Origin: Clitopilus passeckerianus
Taxonomy: Eukaryota; Basidiomycota; Agaricomycetes; Agaricales; Entolomataceae
Reading direction: 5' to 3'
Assembly: GCA_944990035.1 (NCBI GenBank)
Contig: CALYLX010000111.1
Coordinates: 124,001 to 188,000 of the forward strand
DNA length: 64,000 bases
Numbering within the stretch: position 1 is the stretch's first letter; every line of letters begins with the position of its first letter. The notes under the pieces are model-generated. The model searched no databases and was not told where the DNA came from. It saw only the letters and a program-made list of their open reading frames with translations. Positions 32,401-44,810 of the stretch are shown here, one piece after another. Both the position numbers and the translations under genes were made by a program.

Positions 32401-33039
32401 AACGTGCTGTTACATGAATGGTATATACCCTACTCACGAATCATCATCCGATTTTGACTCTCAAACAGAAAAAGAAATAACCCACCTTTATCTCGAGTCA
32501 AACTTGAACAAGGTCATCCTGATTCCATGTTAACCCCCAACCTCCTGAACATCTTTCTTTTCCTTGATCCCTGCTATCACTTCTCGGCTTGCTGACAGTT
32601 GCACAATGATAGCGGGAGCGCAAGTGAAGTATTCGATCTACTTCATACTCCTTGATGGAATCGTACGCAAAGGCCGTCAGGTCTAGATGAATGTTTGTGA
32701 GAGGAATGCCCTGGTATACGCAACCGACCCCTTAACGAGGCCTTGGCTCTTTGCCCGGATAACGGGAGAGTATCACGCTACAACTTGACGACATTCTTGA
32801 GTTCTTATTATGAGAAGTCTATAACATATCAGTATCAGGACGAGGAAAGGACCACTGAAATGATGAACCTTTAATGTGGAGTCCCAAATGTACCCATCTT
32901 GAAGCTGAACTGGCCCCTCGAAGTAGGTTTCATGGTGTGAAACAGATACAATAGCGTGCGTCTACTGAACCCCAGTCAGCTTTAAATAAATATATTGAAA
33001 AGCAATCGGGATTCAGCCGACCTCATTCGTTTTACGCTC

Positions 33040-34320
33040 AAACCCTTTGAGCCCGTTAGAAACACTCGTCTCTCTTCAGCTCCAGACTAGCCGCATTAAC
33101 CCTTCGGCGGCGTCACACTCGGCCTCGTGTTGCTTGGCCCTCACGCCATCCTTCTTCGCCACCAAGGCTGCCTTGAGCTGCGGGATGATGGGCTTGCGAC
33201 AGAGTATTGGAGAGCAGGGAAGTCGACAGATGCACCGTAATATGAGTAAAGATCTGTACTTCACGGGTTTCGGGATCTGTAGGCGGAGACTTCGTCAGCG
33301 AACGCGAGACAAACAATGAGTGGCCTGCAAACCTCATACCTGAACATTCTCCAAAGAATCCTTGAGCGAGCATTTTACGAGGGCTTCCTGTGCGCCTCTA
33401 GATCTCACACCTGTCGTCTCCAACAACCGGAACTCGTGCTGTTTGAAGTCTGTACCAGGCCCATATCAGCATCAGCAACCTCGAACAAAACAAAAACGGT
33501 GAACTTACGGGCACCAAGCTTTGGGCCTTCATTAATCATTCCAGATGTCTGCATATAGTATCTGTCCCAAGCGTGGTCCCGGGGCCGCTGTTCTTGAGGA
33601 TGCTGCACGACATCTGCACGAAGCCATTTATGAGCAAACATCCATCCCAAATGTTCAAAATACATACCTTCACCATCGTATGCCTAGCACCGGATAGACC
33701 CAGCCCATCTCCCAGTCTCCAAGCTCTACAAGCAGTACTTTCTGGTCTTGATTTGCAGGATCTTCGCGTGGTCGACGATGATGGAGAGGAACAAGTTGTA
33801 ATTCCGAATTCCGACGTTCATTTCCGTGGTAGTTCAAACGTTCGCTTTCTGAACGGGCACAGAGTCTACAACCAATACATAGAGACTTGGAATCATTCGT
33901 GTCATCTGTTCTTATTATTCCACCCATATCCAGCGATCATCAACCTCGAACCAAGCAACATCGCTAGTTCCAGTCCAACCAGTCACAGACATCACTTTAA
34001 TACAGGACCTCTCCTATCATCGCATAGGCTCCTAGGTAATTCAGACCGGGTGGGATGGGATCCAAGTTCCGTAATAAATTTCGGCGTCTCTGGTAACGTT
34101 CCCTGGAGGGCATCGGGTGTAGAGGTACGTTGAGATGAACACGATGGTATGCACGGCCAGCTGCGACCTCGTGGCGAGGAATTTGCTCGTCGACTTCCGA
34201 CCGGATGAAGGGAGGACCCTTCTGGGCGGGGGAGCGTAACATCCTGGGCACGACTTATTGTGGTTCTTGGGATGTTGGTTCACGATACGAGGAGCCTAGA
34301 TGTATGTCAGCCCGATGACG
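33040..34320. repeat. Copy (E) of the dispersed family
   Basis: Core ATTCCGAATTCCGACGTTCA at 33800-33819, in a plus frame reading DDDGEEQVVIPNSDVHFRG within a 186-codon ORF (33573-34133). The upstream block (GGGAAGTCGACAGATG near 33219, TTCACGGGTTTCGGGATCTG near 33261) parallels 42395-42465 in copy G. The ORF carries no recognised domain. Positions 32401-33040 hold no gene. Confidence 0.5.
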
Positions 34321-34439
34321 AGAGTAGGATACATAGAAAGAACAGACCTCATAGGCAGGGTTCCAGAGCGTACCTGTCATGAAGCTGGGATTGAGCCAAG
34401 CAAATGACTCCATTTCGCCTTCACGGCTCTGGTATCAGG

Positions 34440-36460
34440 CAGGTACAGCGTAGTATGCCTGCAGAACCTCGTTAGCTGTATAAAAGGGCGCTAGAAGGGA
34501 ATGTACCAACCCTGTTCATTTGACCGAGCAAGCCCTTGACCTCACTCAGGCTGATAACACTCATCTCCTTCCAGTTCTAGTTCTGATGACTCCCCTGCGA
34601 CTCTCCAGCGCCATTGCACTTGGCGGCGACTCCAAATTCTCGGCCTTCGCTGTGGCGAACTTTCCCTTGCCCCGCGTCATCCTTCTTCGCCATTTCCGAA
34701 GCAGTTAGCTTGAATGAGGATGAGTAAGGCTACATGATCAATGTCAACACGGCGGCATAAAGTATCCACTGGAGAAAACAACGAACCCAGACGATGGTTA
34801 TCCTCGCTCATCCCATCGGGTTGTCGTCTCCCAGCACGAAGACCAGCGACCAGCTGCCATGGACACCCTGCGGGGCGCCTTCCCAGCCTCCTCATCTCTT
34901 CGCTCGTATGAAGGTTACCACCACAGGCTGTGTATCCTGGGTTCCTTCTCAAAGCACCCACAGGGAGAGGGGCAAGGCAAGAGGTGTAGACCAGCGTGAG
35001 GTGGGTCTTGTGTGTCCTGATAAAACGGCAGCGGCACACATACGCAGGTCTATGAAACCAAGGTCGGTAAATATACGATGAAAATTCTAGAGGAGAAAAC
35101 GACGAACCTTGACAAGCCCCATCTCTCCACATGCATCAAGGTGGTCATCTCCACGCATCGAGAGCTGCAGAGAACGAGGTCCTGCTGAAAAAGCGGAGGG
35201 GAAGCTTGAGAGCATTCTTAGCTGAAAAACGGAGAGATGGTAAGTACCACAGTCGAAAGGAAGAAGATTGGCCACCGTACCTCAGCCATGACGCCATCAA
35301 AGCGCTTTTGGAAGGCCGGACAAGAGGCACGGATGACAAGAACTCTAGGTCGAGCTTGGACCTGTCATGCACGTTCTGGCACATTCATTGCTGGCGTGAT
35401 TGACAGCGTCGTCTGCACCTGATTAAAGTGGGGTCAGCGACAGCACTGGCGACGATGCAAGAATTGGTAAATACCCACTGTACGTCGTCTGCTTCCTAGC
35501 CTTTGGCTGACTTCCTAGTTTTTCCCTCTTTGCCACGGCCACACTCTCGACCCGTTTTGGAACGTAGCTGACTAGGGAAAGGACGAGCAACCGAAATTTG
35601 CGTTGGCCCATGTGGTCGAGATCGATACGAACTTGATGGTTTATTGGCGTTCGACGAGGTGTTTGGGGTCGGGACAGATGAAGATGAGAAAGGTGTCCAG
35701 TTTCCCGAAGACAAACCTGAGGTCGATAAAGTCAGAATCTGTGCCTACAAACTTCGTCAATCATCACGAGCCAAGCAACAAAAGGAGCCGCAAGCTTCGT
35801 ACCGCAGCATTCCTCGGAGGTCCTTGGGCAGCTATTTGATGAGCTATTCCTGCCAGCCACTGACGCCATTCCAGAGCGCCTCCAACGACTTGAAATCGCC
35901 ATATGTCAACGTCACTACTAACGACAAAGCCAATTTTCTCCACATACCAGCTCCAGGTCTCACTTCGTCTACCCCCAAGTCCTTCACATAACGTATCTGC
36001 TTCCACCATGGTTCAAGTAATGACCGCTGTTCTCGAGGATGCTGCACGCTCGCTGTACAAATCATCCGTCAACAAGCTGCTACCCAGAACGTGCAACATA
36101 CGTACCTTTACCCACAGATGTTCAACATAAACCTCACGAGCCCCAAGCTCTATGGATGGAATGTTGAAGGCGCCGTCGACGAAATGGATAGTGGCCATGG
36201 ACGATCATGGAGGCCAAGAACAAGTTACGATTCCGAACTCCGACGTGTCCTTCCGTGGTAAAGATTCCGACTCCAGGAGGCAGGGACGATTCGAATCGTT
36301 CAAACTCATGTTTCCAAGTCGGTTTTCCACAGAACACACCTTGAATTTTGAATCTCTCCGTATCTACTAATACGTCCCATACCCAGCTATTGCCAACCTC
36401 GACCCAAGCAACCTAACCAAATCCCGATCCTAATCTCTATGATGTTACAAACCCTACACG
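34440..36460. repeat. Copy (F) of the dispersed family
   Basis: TAGAGGAGAAAACGACGAACC at about 35088 matches 26252. The core GATTCCGAACTCCGACGTGTC is at 36229-36249, preceded by GAACAAGTTAC, reading EQVTIPNSDVSFRG in plus. GAGGATGCTGCACGCTCGCTG (near 36037) parallels GAGGATGCTGCACGACATCTG (33596) in copy E. Frames are broken and no complete gene remains. Confidence 0.5.
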
Positions 36461-36779
36461 GTTGCACCCAGTGGTAGCTGTTGCCGAAACCAAGCTAAAG
36501 CCAAGCTGCCTACCTGCTCAGTGGACACTCTACTGCCGACGCGTCAGTTGGTCGAGGACCGGTTGGATCTGGAGTGATGTGGTCAACGGACCTTCTCTAC
36601 TTTGTTACGATACGGCAATTCATAAAGCCCCACTATTCCTACGTCCGTACAACCCAACAACCTTTTCGGTATAGACTAAAGCCTGATCTCCAAATGCATA
36701 CTTCACTACCTGACTACAATCGTTCCAACGCTTGTTATGCCACCAATATACCGATAGCTCAGCACGTCTGGATATCCTG

Positions 36780-39700
36780 CTACGCTCGTCCGCTGGAGTC
36801 TGCTTCAAGTCTAGACAGGATATCAACGACGTCGGTCTGTCCTTGCTCGGTTGCCATTTTGAGCACGGTTTGCCGATTGTAGTCTATGTGGGAAATGTGA
36901 GCGCAATGAGAGAACAGGGATGCATCCGACTTACCTCTTGCGTGCGGATCTGCGCCAAGCTCAATCAGGAGTTTGACAACCTCCCAATGACCTTGTTTGG
37001 CCGCATAGTGAATTGGAGTCTGCCAATGGTAACCTAAATGGATGACGTAAATATAAGAAGAGAAAGATAGCATGATTGACCTACCTTTTGCATTCACATT
37101 TGCTTTGAGTTCTGCCAGGAGTTTGACGACCTCCATATGCCCATTTTTAGCCGCAAAGTGAAGTACAGTCCCGCCAGCGGCATCTAAATTGACGATGTGA
37201 ATACATCAAAAGAACGACAATGCGATTGACCTGCCTTTCGTTTCCGCGTTCACATCTAATTTGAGCTCAGCAAGGAGTTTGACAACATCCGAGTGCCCAT
37301 TTTTGGCTGCATAGTGAAGTGCAGTATAATCGAATAAAGCTGTAATGAGGATGTCAACATGATAAAATACAGATAACAGGATTGGCCCACATTTTGCGTT
37401 CACATCTGCTTTAAGCTCAGCCAGGAGTTTGATGACCTCCATATGCCCGTTTTCGGCCGCAAAGTGAAGCGCAGTATGACCATCGCGACCTAAGTTACGA
37501 TGTAAATATAGCAAGAGAAATATAACGCAATGAGCCTACCTCTTTCGTTCACATTTGCTTTGAGATCAACCAGAAGTTTGACGACCTCCGGATGCCCATG
37601 TTCGGCAGCATAGTGAAGTCCGGTCCGACCCTGAGTTTCAAAATAACTGCTATCTGGATTGACGATGTGAATAGAGCAAGAGAAAGATAACCGAATTGGC
37701 TTACCTTTTGCGTGCACATTTGCTTTGAGCTCAACCAGAAGTTTGACGACCTCCGAATGCCCATTTTCGGCGGCATAATGAAGCGCAGTCTGATGGAATT
37801 TACCTAAAGCAACAATGTGAATATAACAAAAGAAAGATAATGTGATTAGCCTACCTCTTGATTTCGCGTTCACATCTACTTTGAGCTCGGCAAGGAGTTT
37901 GACAACCTCCAGATGCCCTTTTCTGGCGGCATAATGAAGCGCAGTCTGACAATGTTTAGCTAAATTGATAATGTTAATCTAACCAGAGAACGATAACACA
38001 AATGTCTCACCGCCTGTATTCATATCTGCCCCGAGCTCAGCCAGTAGTTTGACAACCTGAAAATGCCCACTTTCCGCCGCATAGTGAACGGCAGTCTGGT
38101 CATCTTTATCTAAATTAACAATATGAATATGCCAAAGGAAACATAAATAGTGCGATTAGCGTGCCTCTTGCATTCACAACTGCTTTGAGCTCAAATAGGA
38201 GTCTGACGACCTCTGAATGACCATTTCCGGCCGCACAATGAAGCGCAGTCCGGCGAGAGTGATCTACATTGAGGATGTGAACTCTAGCGAAAGGAAAGTA
38301 TTGACATTTGCCCACCTGTCGCGTTCACATCTGCTTTGAGCTCAGCCAGAAGTTTGACAACCTCCGAATGTCCATTTTTGGCTGCATAGTGAAGCGCAGT
38401 CCACCCATTTTCACCTAAATTGAAGACATGAATACAGCGAAAGGAAGATAATGTGATTGCCCTGCCTCTTGCGTTTACATCTGCGTTGAGCTCAGATAGG
38501 AGTCTGACGGCCTCCGAACGCCCATTTTCGGCCGCATCGTGAAGCGGAGTTCTATAATCTTTACCTATATTGACAATATGAATATGGCGAAAGAAAGATA
38601 ATGTGATTCGCCTACCTGTTGTGTTCACATCGGTTTTTAGCTCAGCCAGGAGTTTGATGACCTCCGAACGCCCATTTTCGGCTGCATAGTGAAGGGCAGT
38701 CTGACCATTTTCACCTAGATCCAAGTTGATGTTGTCAATTAAAGCAAGACAAAGGTACTGCATCCGGCCTACTTGGTACGTTCAAATCTGCGTTGAGCTC
38801 AGCCAGGACTTTAATGGCCTCTGAATGGCCAGCCCCAGCCGCATAGTGAAGGGCCGTCCGACCAGATTCGCCTGGGTTGATGATGTGAGTATAGCGAAGA
38901 AGATATCAGGCGATTCGCCTACATTTCACATTCAGATCTGCCCCAATATCAATTAGGAGTCTGATGACCTCCGAATGCCCAGTTTCCGCAGCGTAGTGAA
39001 GCGCAGTCCAACGAGATTCACCTAAAATGACAACGTTAATATAACGAAAGAGGATCATTTGATTGGCCTGCCTCTTGCGTTCACGTCTGCTTTTAGATCA
39101 GCGAGGAGTCCGACAATTTCTAAGTGCCCGTGTTTTGACGCGTAGTGAAGGGCAACCTGGCCATCGTCCCCTAAATTGAAGCGTGAGTGTTGTGACACAA
39201 GGACAGCACGTCTTGCCTACCCCTTGCGTTCAAATCTGCCCCGAGCTCGACCAGGAGCTTGATACCCTCGATCTTCCTATCTTCTGCTGCACAACGAATA
39301 GAGGTCCAACCGGACTTTGCTATATGACGCTGTTAGTGTTGTCGATAACATACAGCACATCTGACTTACCTCTCGCCTTCATAACCGGCGGAAGCTCCAC
39401 CAAGAAGTTAGAAACCGCGGTATTCCCGGACGCCGCTGCATATCGAAGTGCAGTCCAGATATACCAGTCTACATTGGCATTGTCAATTATATGAGAATCG
39501 GAGGAGACCTGATACTCACCCCTGCCGTTTAAGTCTACGCCGGGCTCAGCCAGGAACCTGACGACCTCAGTCCTCGTTTCTCTCGCCGCAAGTTCCAGGG
39601 CAGTCTGACCATCCTTATCTAATTTGTCATATGAGCGTTGTTTTGTAACAGAACCGGGAAGCTTCCGACTTGCCTTTTGCTTTCATGTCTGCTTTGAGCT

Positions 39701-41164
39701 TGACGAGAAGTTTGACAGCCTCCAGATCCCCGAGCTTTGCCGCAGAGTGAAGCGCAGTCCGACCATCCTCATCTAGATTGATGATGTCAACGCTGTGACG
39801 GATCCTTAACGTATCTGACCTACTCGTTGCGTTTATGCTACCCAAAAGCTTGGCCAGGAGTCTGGCCGTTTGGACTTGTTGCTTGCTTACTGCGGAGAAA
39901 AGCGCATTAGGAGAGAGCCTCAATTGGCCGCATGCCAGGGCGACCTCCAGCGATATGTCTGAATCAAAAAGATCAGTCCGCATCAGATCTGGTGAATACT
40001 CTAACGCACATGTAGCATTCAGACTGGCGGTATTCTCAATCAGGATTTCAACAATCTCCCAGTGGCAGCGATTTATTGCCGTTATAATTGCTGGATCTAA
40101 GTTGAGTCCCTCAGTATTCTCCACGTTCACCATGAGCATCACCCGTGCTTACCTATTGCGGTTTTAAGTGCTCCAGATCTAATCGCATCTTGGACACTAT
40201 GCAGCTCTCCTTTCTCCGCTGCCGCCAAGAGTTTTCCCCCAAGCTTCTTTGCCCGTCGTTCCAGAAGCGCCTCGCCAATATCGCGCAGAGGAATCAAAAG
40301 AAGCAGCAGGGCTAGTGTCTGACCGAATGTCCACTCCCTATCGCCATCCGCTGTCAGAGGTTTATTTTTGCTAATGGCGACCTCTGTGTCGGCAAGAAGG
40401 AGGATGTTGATAATGGCCAACAGGGCCAATCCAACCCTCGTAAGCTTAATACCAGTGGCGTGGTCGAGGGAGAAGGGCGCAAAACGGCTATACACCCAAA
40501 TAGGTGCAGCGAAGAAGCCAATTGGCACGACGAGGTTCAAGACAGGCGTAAGTAGAAGGCTATAGATCAGGAGTGACCATTCCCGCAGTGCCTCAGAGCC
40601 GATCGGAACGGTTTGGCCTATAACCACCAAAGACGCAGATAGGGAGCAGGGGTCGGACTTGCCGAAGGCAACTGGTTGCTTCCAAAGCCATATCCCCACT
40701 GCAGACATGATGGACAAGTGGGCCGAGCCTATAATGAACACGGGGTTCTTCCATGCCTTCGTTTGACCTGACGCAGCCCAGAAAGATCGTATGCGGCGTG
40801 ACTTCCCATCTAGCTTCGTCTCCTCATCTCGAAGCCCGGTTATATGATAGGCATATAGGAGGAAGTAGATGAACAGATTCGTGTTGTTCATCCAGCTAAG
40901 GTTGAGGATAATAGCAGCATGGTAGTTCGTCATTCCACCTTTGAGAGCTTGCACAATGACTGAGACTAGAATAGCGAATGCCGTAATAAGGATAGTTGTC
41001 GACTGGGTTTCCAACGAGTCTAGTTCTAGCGGCGTGACTTTCTTATCCTGGAGAGCGAAGAGCGCTGGTACAAAGCTGAGTAGATTTTGAGCATAGACGG
41101 CTGTTCGTACGCCAATCCCTGAGATGTCCGGGTTGGAGGGGAGACATTGAGTGAAGTTCGACAT
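36780..41164 (-). CDS. Membrane-ankyrin fusion protein 2 (multi-pass N-terminus plus about 20 ankyrin repeats)
   Basis: Start ATG at 41164 (MSNFTQCLPSNPDISGIGVR). The first 330 residues match protein 1 closely along their whole length, with the same hydrophobic segments (PALFALQ, ILITAFAILVSVIVQAL, LNLSWMNNTNLFIYFLLYAY, SLLIYSLLLTPVLNLVVPI, LLLLLIPLRDIGEALLERR). A linker follows (DPAIITAINRCHWEIVEILI) and then about 20 ankyrin repeats, such as GGTVLHFAAKNGHMEVVKLL (about 37180-37085), down to LSRLEADSSGRA and the TAG at 36780-36782. Each typical repeat is one 99-nt exon beginning with the last two bases of an Asp codon and ending with its first G, with a 50-57-nt phase-1 intron. The linker frame that is broken in protein 1 is open here, so this looks the more intact copy. 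No transporter or channel motif is recognised in the membrane part. Confidence 0.8.
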
Positions 41165-41599
41165 GACGAGAGGATGGTGTGCGACGACAGGCCGTTAAGA
41201 CAGCCAGCATGCTCGCCGCGTGTTTCGGCGCTAATTCATCTGTCACACTGGCAGAGCCAACTCGGCGGCGGGGCTTATTCGGATAACCCAATTCCACAGG
41301 TGATGCGCGGGGTCTCAGGTTTAAAATCTACAACCTCGTTGAAAATATCCATCATTCATTAATTTACTAACATACATTGCGAAATGGAAGAAATATCCCA
41401 GCCCATGAGCCATCAACTCTCTGCTCTCCCACCGAACTCACCACCGCGACCCAACACCGGCTTTCACCTGGATCAACAACCTCGTGTGTGGCCATCCCAA
41501 CCTTCCAAACATCTTTCTGGTCCTCCATCCCAAGTTTACTTACAGGTCGCACGAAAATAGCACCAGCGCCGCAAATGAACGCGGATTAGGCGGTTTGAA

Positions 41600-43400
41600 G
41601 CATATACGGCGACGTAGTTCTGTGGAACATTGTGAGTTTCAAGAAAGGGTTCCAAAAAGCGATGGATTGACCTTGTTAATCTGACCGAGCAACCCGTGAA
41701 GCCCGCTCATGACACTTGTCTCCAATTACGAAGGGAGGAGGATCTTAAAGGTTCTAGTAAAATGGGCTTTCCAGTCGGAGTGAGTAGGTCTATGAGATTC
41801 TAAAGTCGGTAAGCCAAACATGATAAGAGTAGAGAGGAAAGAACAAACGTTCTCTATCTTCGTCCTTCCGCATACCTTCCTCCGTAAGCGATAGGAGGAT
41901 GAGGAGAGGAAGTTCAGGTGGCCGGACTTAAAAGAGTCGCTGCACTGGAGGTTGTTTAAACAGCGTGCTTGAACGAAGAATTGTGTCAAGAGGGTGAGCA
42001 CCATGACCGATCGCAGATAGCTGGAGTATGGTACCTTGGCCTTGAGACCCTCGAACCCTTATAGTGCAACCGGTGCAGGAGCATGGACTACCAGAGAGGT
42101 AAGTCAAGCTTGAGCTTATCACAACCCTTCCACGTTCGTCGTTGAGGCTCCTAGTATTGATTAGGCCGTTGAACTGAACGCAAGGCAGGTCAGCCAAGAA
42201 TACGGAATGACGGAAGAAACGGTACATACACACCAGTTTCTTCATCTTTCTCGTTCTCGTTCTTTGCAACAGTCCACCCTTGACCCACTGCAAGACCTGG
42301 AGGTCATGAAAGACTAAGCCCAGACCCTTGTTGGTTCGCTTCTCGTCGAGACCGCCTTGAATTCCGGACTTTCTGAACTTGTGCAAGGTGCTTGGGAGCA
42401 GGGAAGTCGAGAGTGTCGGAATCCGAGCGAAAACCTGTGCTTTACGAGTTTTGAGATCTGGAGGGAACAAAATTCGTTAAGATGGCAGTTCAAGCAATAA
42501 ACGGCCCAGCAAGGCTCGCACTTGAACATTTTTTCTGCAAAGAATCATTGGGCGGCCATTTCAAGACGCGTTCCTGTACACCTCTAAGCTCCTTGTCACA
42601 TTCCCGGAGTCGTGGCCAACGAGCTCGTGGTATTGAATCTGTTCCGCCTCCGTGTCAGCACCGCCAACCTCAACAAAATCACAGTGTTCAACGTACCAGC
42701 CTCAAGCTTCAGCATCCTAGAATGATCCTGGCTTTCTTAATATCGTATTTTCGTCCTGTGAGATTTCCGGAGCGCCGTTCTTAAGGAAGCTGCTCAATAG
42801 CTGGTCGAACCGTGTATCAGCAAGGGTTTACCTTGACCATTTATTATACATACCTTCACCAGATGTGCCAAGTACCTGATGGAACCAGTCAGCCTCAAGA
42901 CTTCCAAGCTCTGCGAGCAGCGCATTGTGGTCGCGCTTCACGGGATCTTCGTGGAAAACGGACAGTCAACAACGATGGAGGGCTGGAGCAAGTCGCAATT
43001 CCGAACTCCGACGTGCACCTCCGTGTAACAGATCCTGAGGCGTTCAACTCGCAAGCCGATTTTGAAAGTTCAAACTCTCGCTTTCTAAATGGGTTCTCTA
43101 CAAGCAATATGTCGAGCCTTGTAGCCATTTGCACTTTATGTACTACAACATACTACGCCCATTAACAGCCAACCGCGAACCAAGTAGCATCGCCAAACCC
43201 TTGTCTCGCGATCTCTCGTACACTCTGAAGGTTTTGCAGCTCCTCGTCAACATCTTCGAAATAGCCACCGATACCACCCCAATGCTGACCTTGGATGCCG
43301 TCGCAAGAACCCGAACAGGCTGGAGTGGTGGTCCAGACAAATACTAAGTTCGACTACATTCAATCAGTCGTGAATGGCAAGGTAGAACGAGACGACAAAC
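41600..43400. repeat. Copy (G) of the dispersed family
   Basis: Core CAATTCCGAACTCCGACGTG at 42996-43015, in plus frame EQVAIPNSDVHLRV. The block GGGAAGTCGAGAGTGTCGGA to TTTTGAGATCTGG (42402-42462) parallels copy E at 33219-33280, and CATACCTTCACCA at about 42850 parallels 33663. It lies upstream of ankyrin gene 2 just as copy E lies upstream of gene 1. Only short ORFs are present. From 43400 to 44800 no gene is supported. Confidence 0.5.
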
Positions 43401-44810
43401 CATCTTGCTCATCCTTCGTTCTTGGCTTCGATTTCAACGAGACCTTCATTGCAAGGCCGCCTCTCAGCCTCCTCCCATCACCGCGTTACACTGGTGGTTT
43501 TGGTGCCGGCGAGGTGCCGATATGGAGCGAAATCCTAGCGAGCCTGAAAAGGGAGCGTCAGCGACGGGATATGGAGGGATGTGCTGACAACAGGCGCGAC
43601 GAAGATGGGCAAACGGAGCCGTTGAATGCGAATCAGGAATATGGGAAGGAGGGGTAGATGAACGAAGAACGAAGAAAAGAAACGAAGCCGGCAAGGGCTG
43701 AGCAGCATGCTCCACGATGAACATGTGCGACGAGGAAAGATTTGTCGGCCATGATCACGAAAAGAAGAGGGAGGATGGATATATACTCACCAATTCTTCA
43801 GTTCCTTTGATTTTTTGGTGGAACCCAAACCCATGTATATCGACGAGGAGTGAGAGGGCAAGGCTATATCGAATACAAACGTTAGTAAAACGGAGACGTA
43901 GGGGGAAGTTAAAACGGACCTCTCGTATCTGCAATACACAACCCAAGGTTTCTTGGCGACATTCCGCCTTATCCAGGAGGCAGTTCATTCGCGTGGCATA
44001 TATGAGGGCTAAATTCCAGCGGCTGCAGCAATGATGAGCTTCAAGCCCAACCTCGAGAAAGTGGCAGCACGTACCTCAACTAACTCGAAATTGGGATGGC
44101 GGGGTGTAGACTGCAGAGTTGAGGCGCACCTTCAAGGTCTGGCCTGCTGGTTCGTGCCGGCGCAGAGGTGGAGCAGATCGAGTGTAAGACGGTGGTCAAA
44201 ACCTATACGAGCGTCAAGACGTCAACTGCATGCTTCCCCTGGCCAAAGAGGCGAAACAAACCTGAGCCGCAGAGCTTCAAGCTTCAGGACCAAAGTCCAG
44301 CTACAATAAATGCAGCAGAACGTGCATTGGTCAAGAAGGCCAAGTAGACCTTCCAAGCTCAAGGCTCCCGGTTGAGGCCAGGTGCACGATCATGTATCCT
44401 CCAGTTTCCTCTTGAATCGACTATACTCCAGTATCAGAGAGAGGCCTCGCAGGGGAAGGCATTGGTGTTGGTCGTGCTAAAGTGACAATGGGCGGCCGGT
44501 GAATTTCCATGCGTTCTTGGACCCAGAGCGGAGGTGCTGATAAGGAGCCAGAGGAAAAGCGTCGAGGCATCAGGCCGTCCGAGTTGGGTGCTCGGCTTTT
44601 TCCGTTGAACTCCGAGTACCGAAAGCCTTTGAACTAAGCATGTCCAAACACCGGCTCACCCACCGACTCCAATGCTGGAAAGCTTTCAAGCTTCAAGCTT
44701 AAGGTCCCGAGGCGACATGGTAGATTCTGAAAGCTTTAATACTGTAGAAACTTCCGTTTATTCATTCATTCCTAATAATAAGATTGCAGAAAGTGCTACG
44801 GGTCTACTAC

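Noticed and set aside
33573..34133. 186-codon ORF with IPNSDVHFRG as an intact gene
   Set aside because: The paralogous stretches at 27.4, 36.2 and 43.0 kb do not keep a matching long frame, and splice-like breaks are not supported. It is treated as a decayed repeat.
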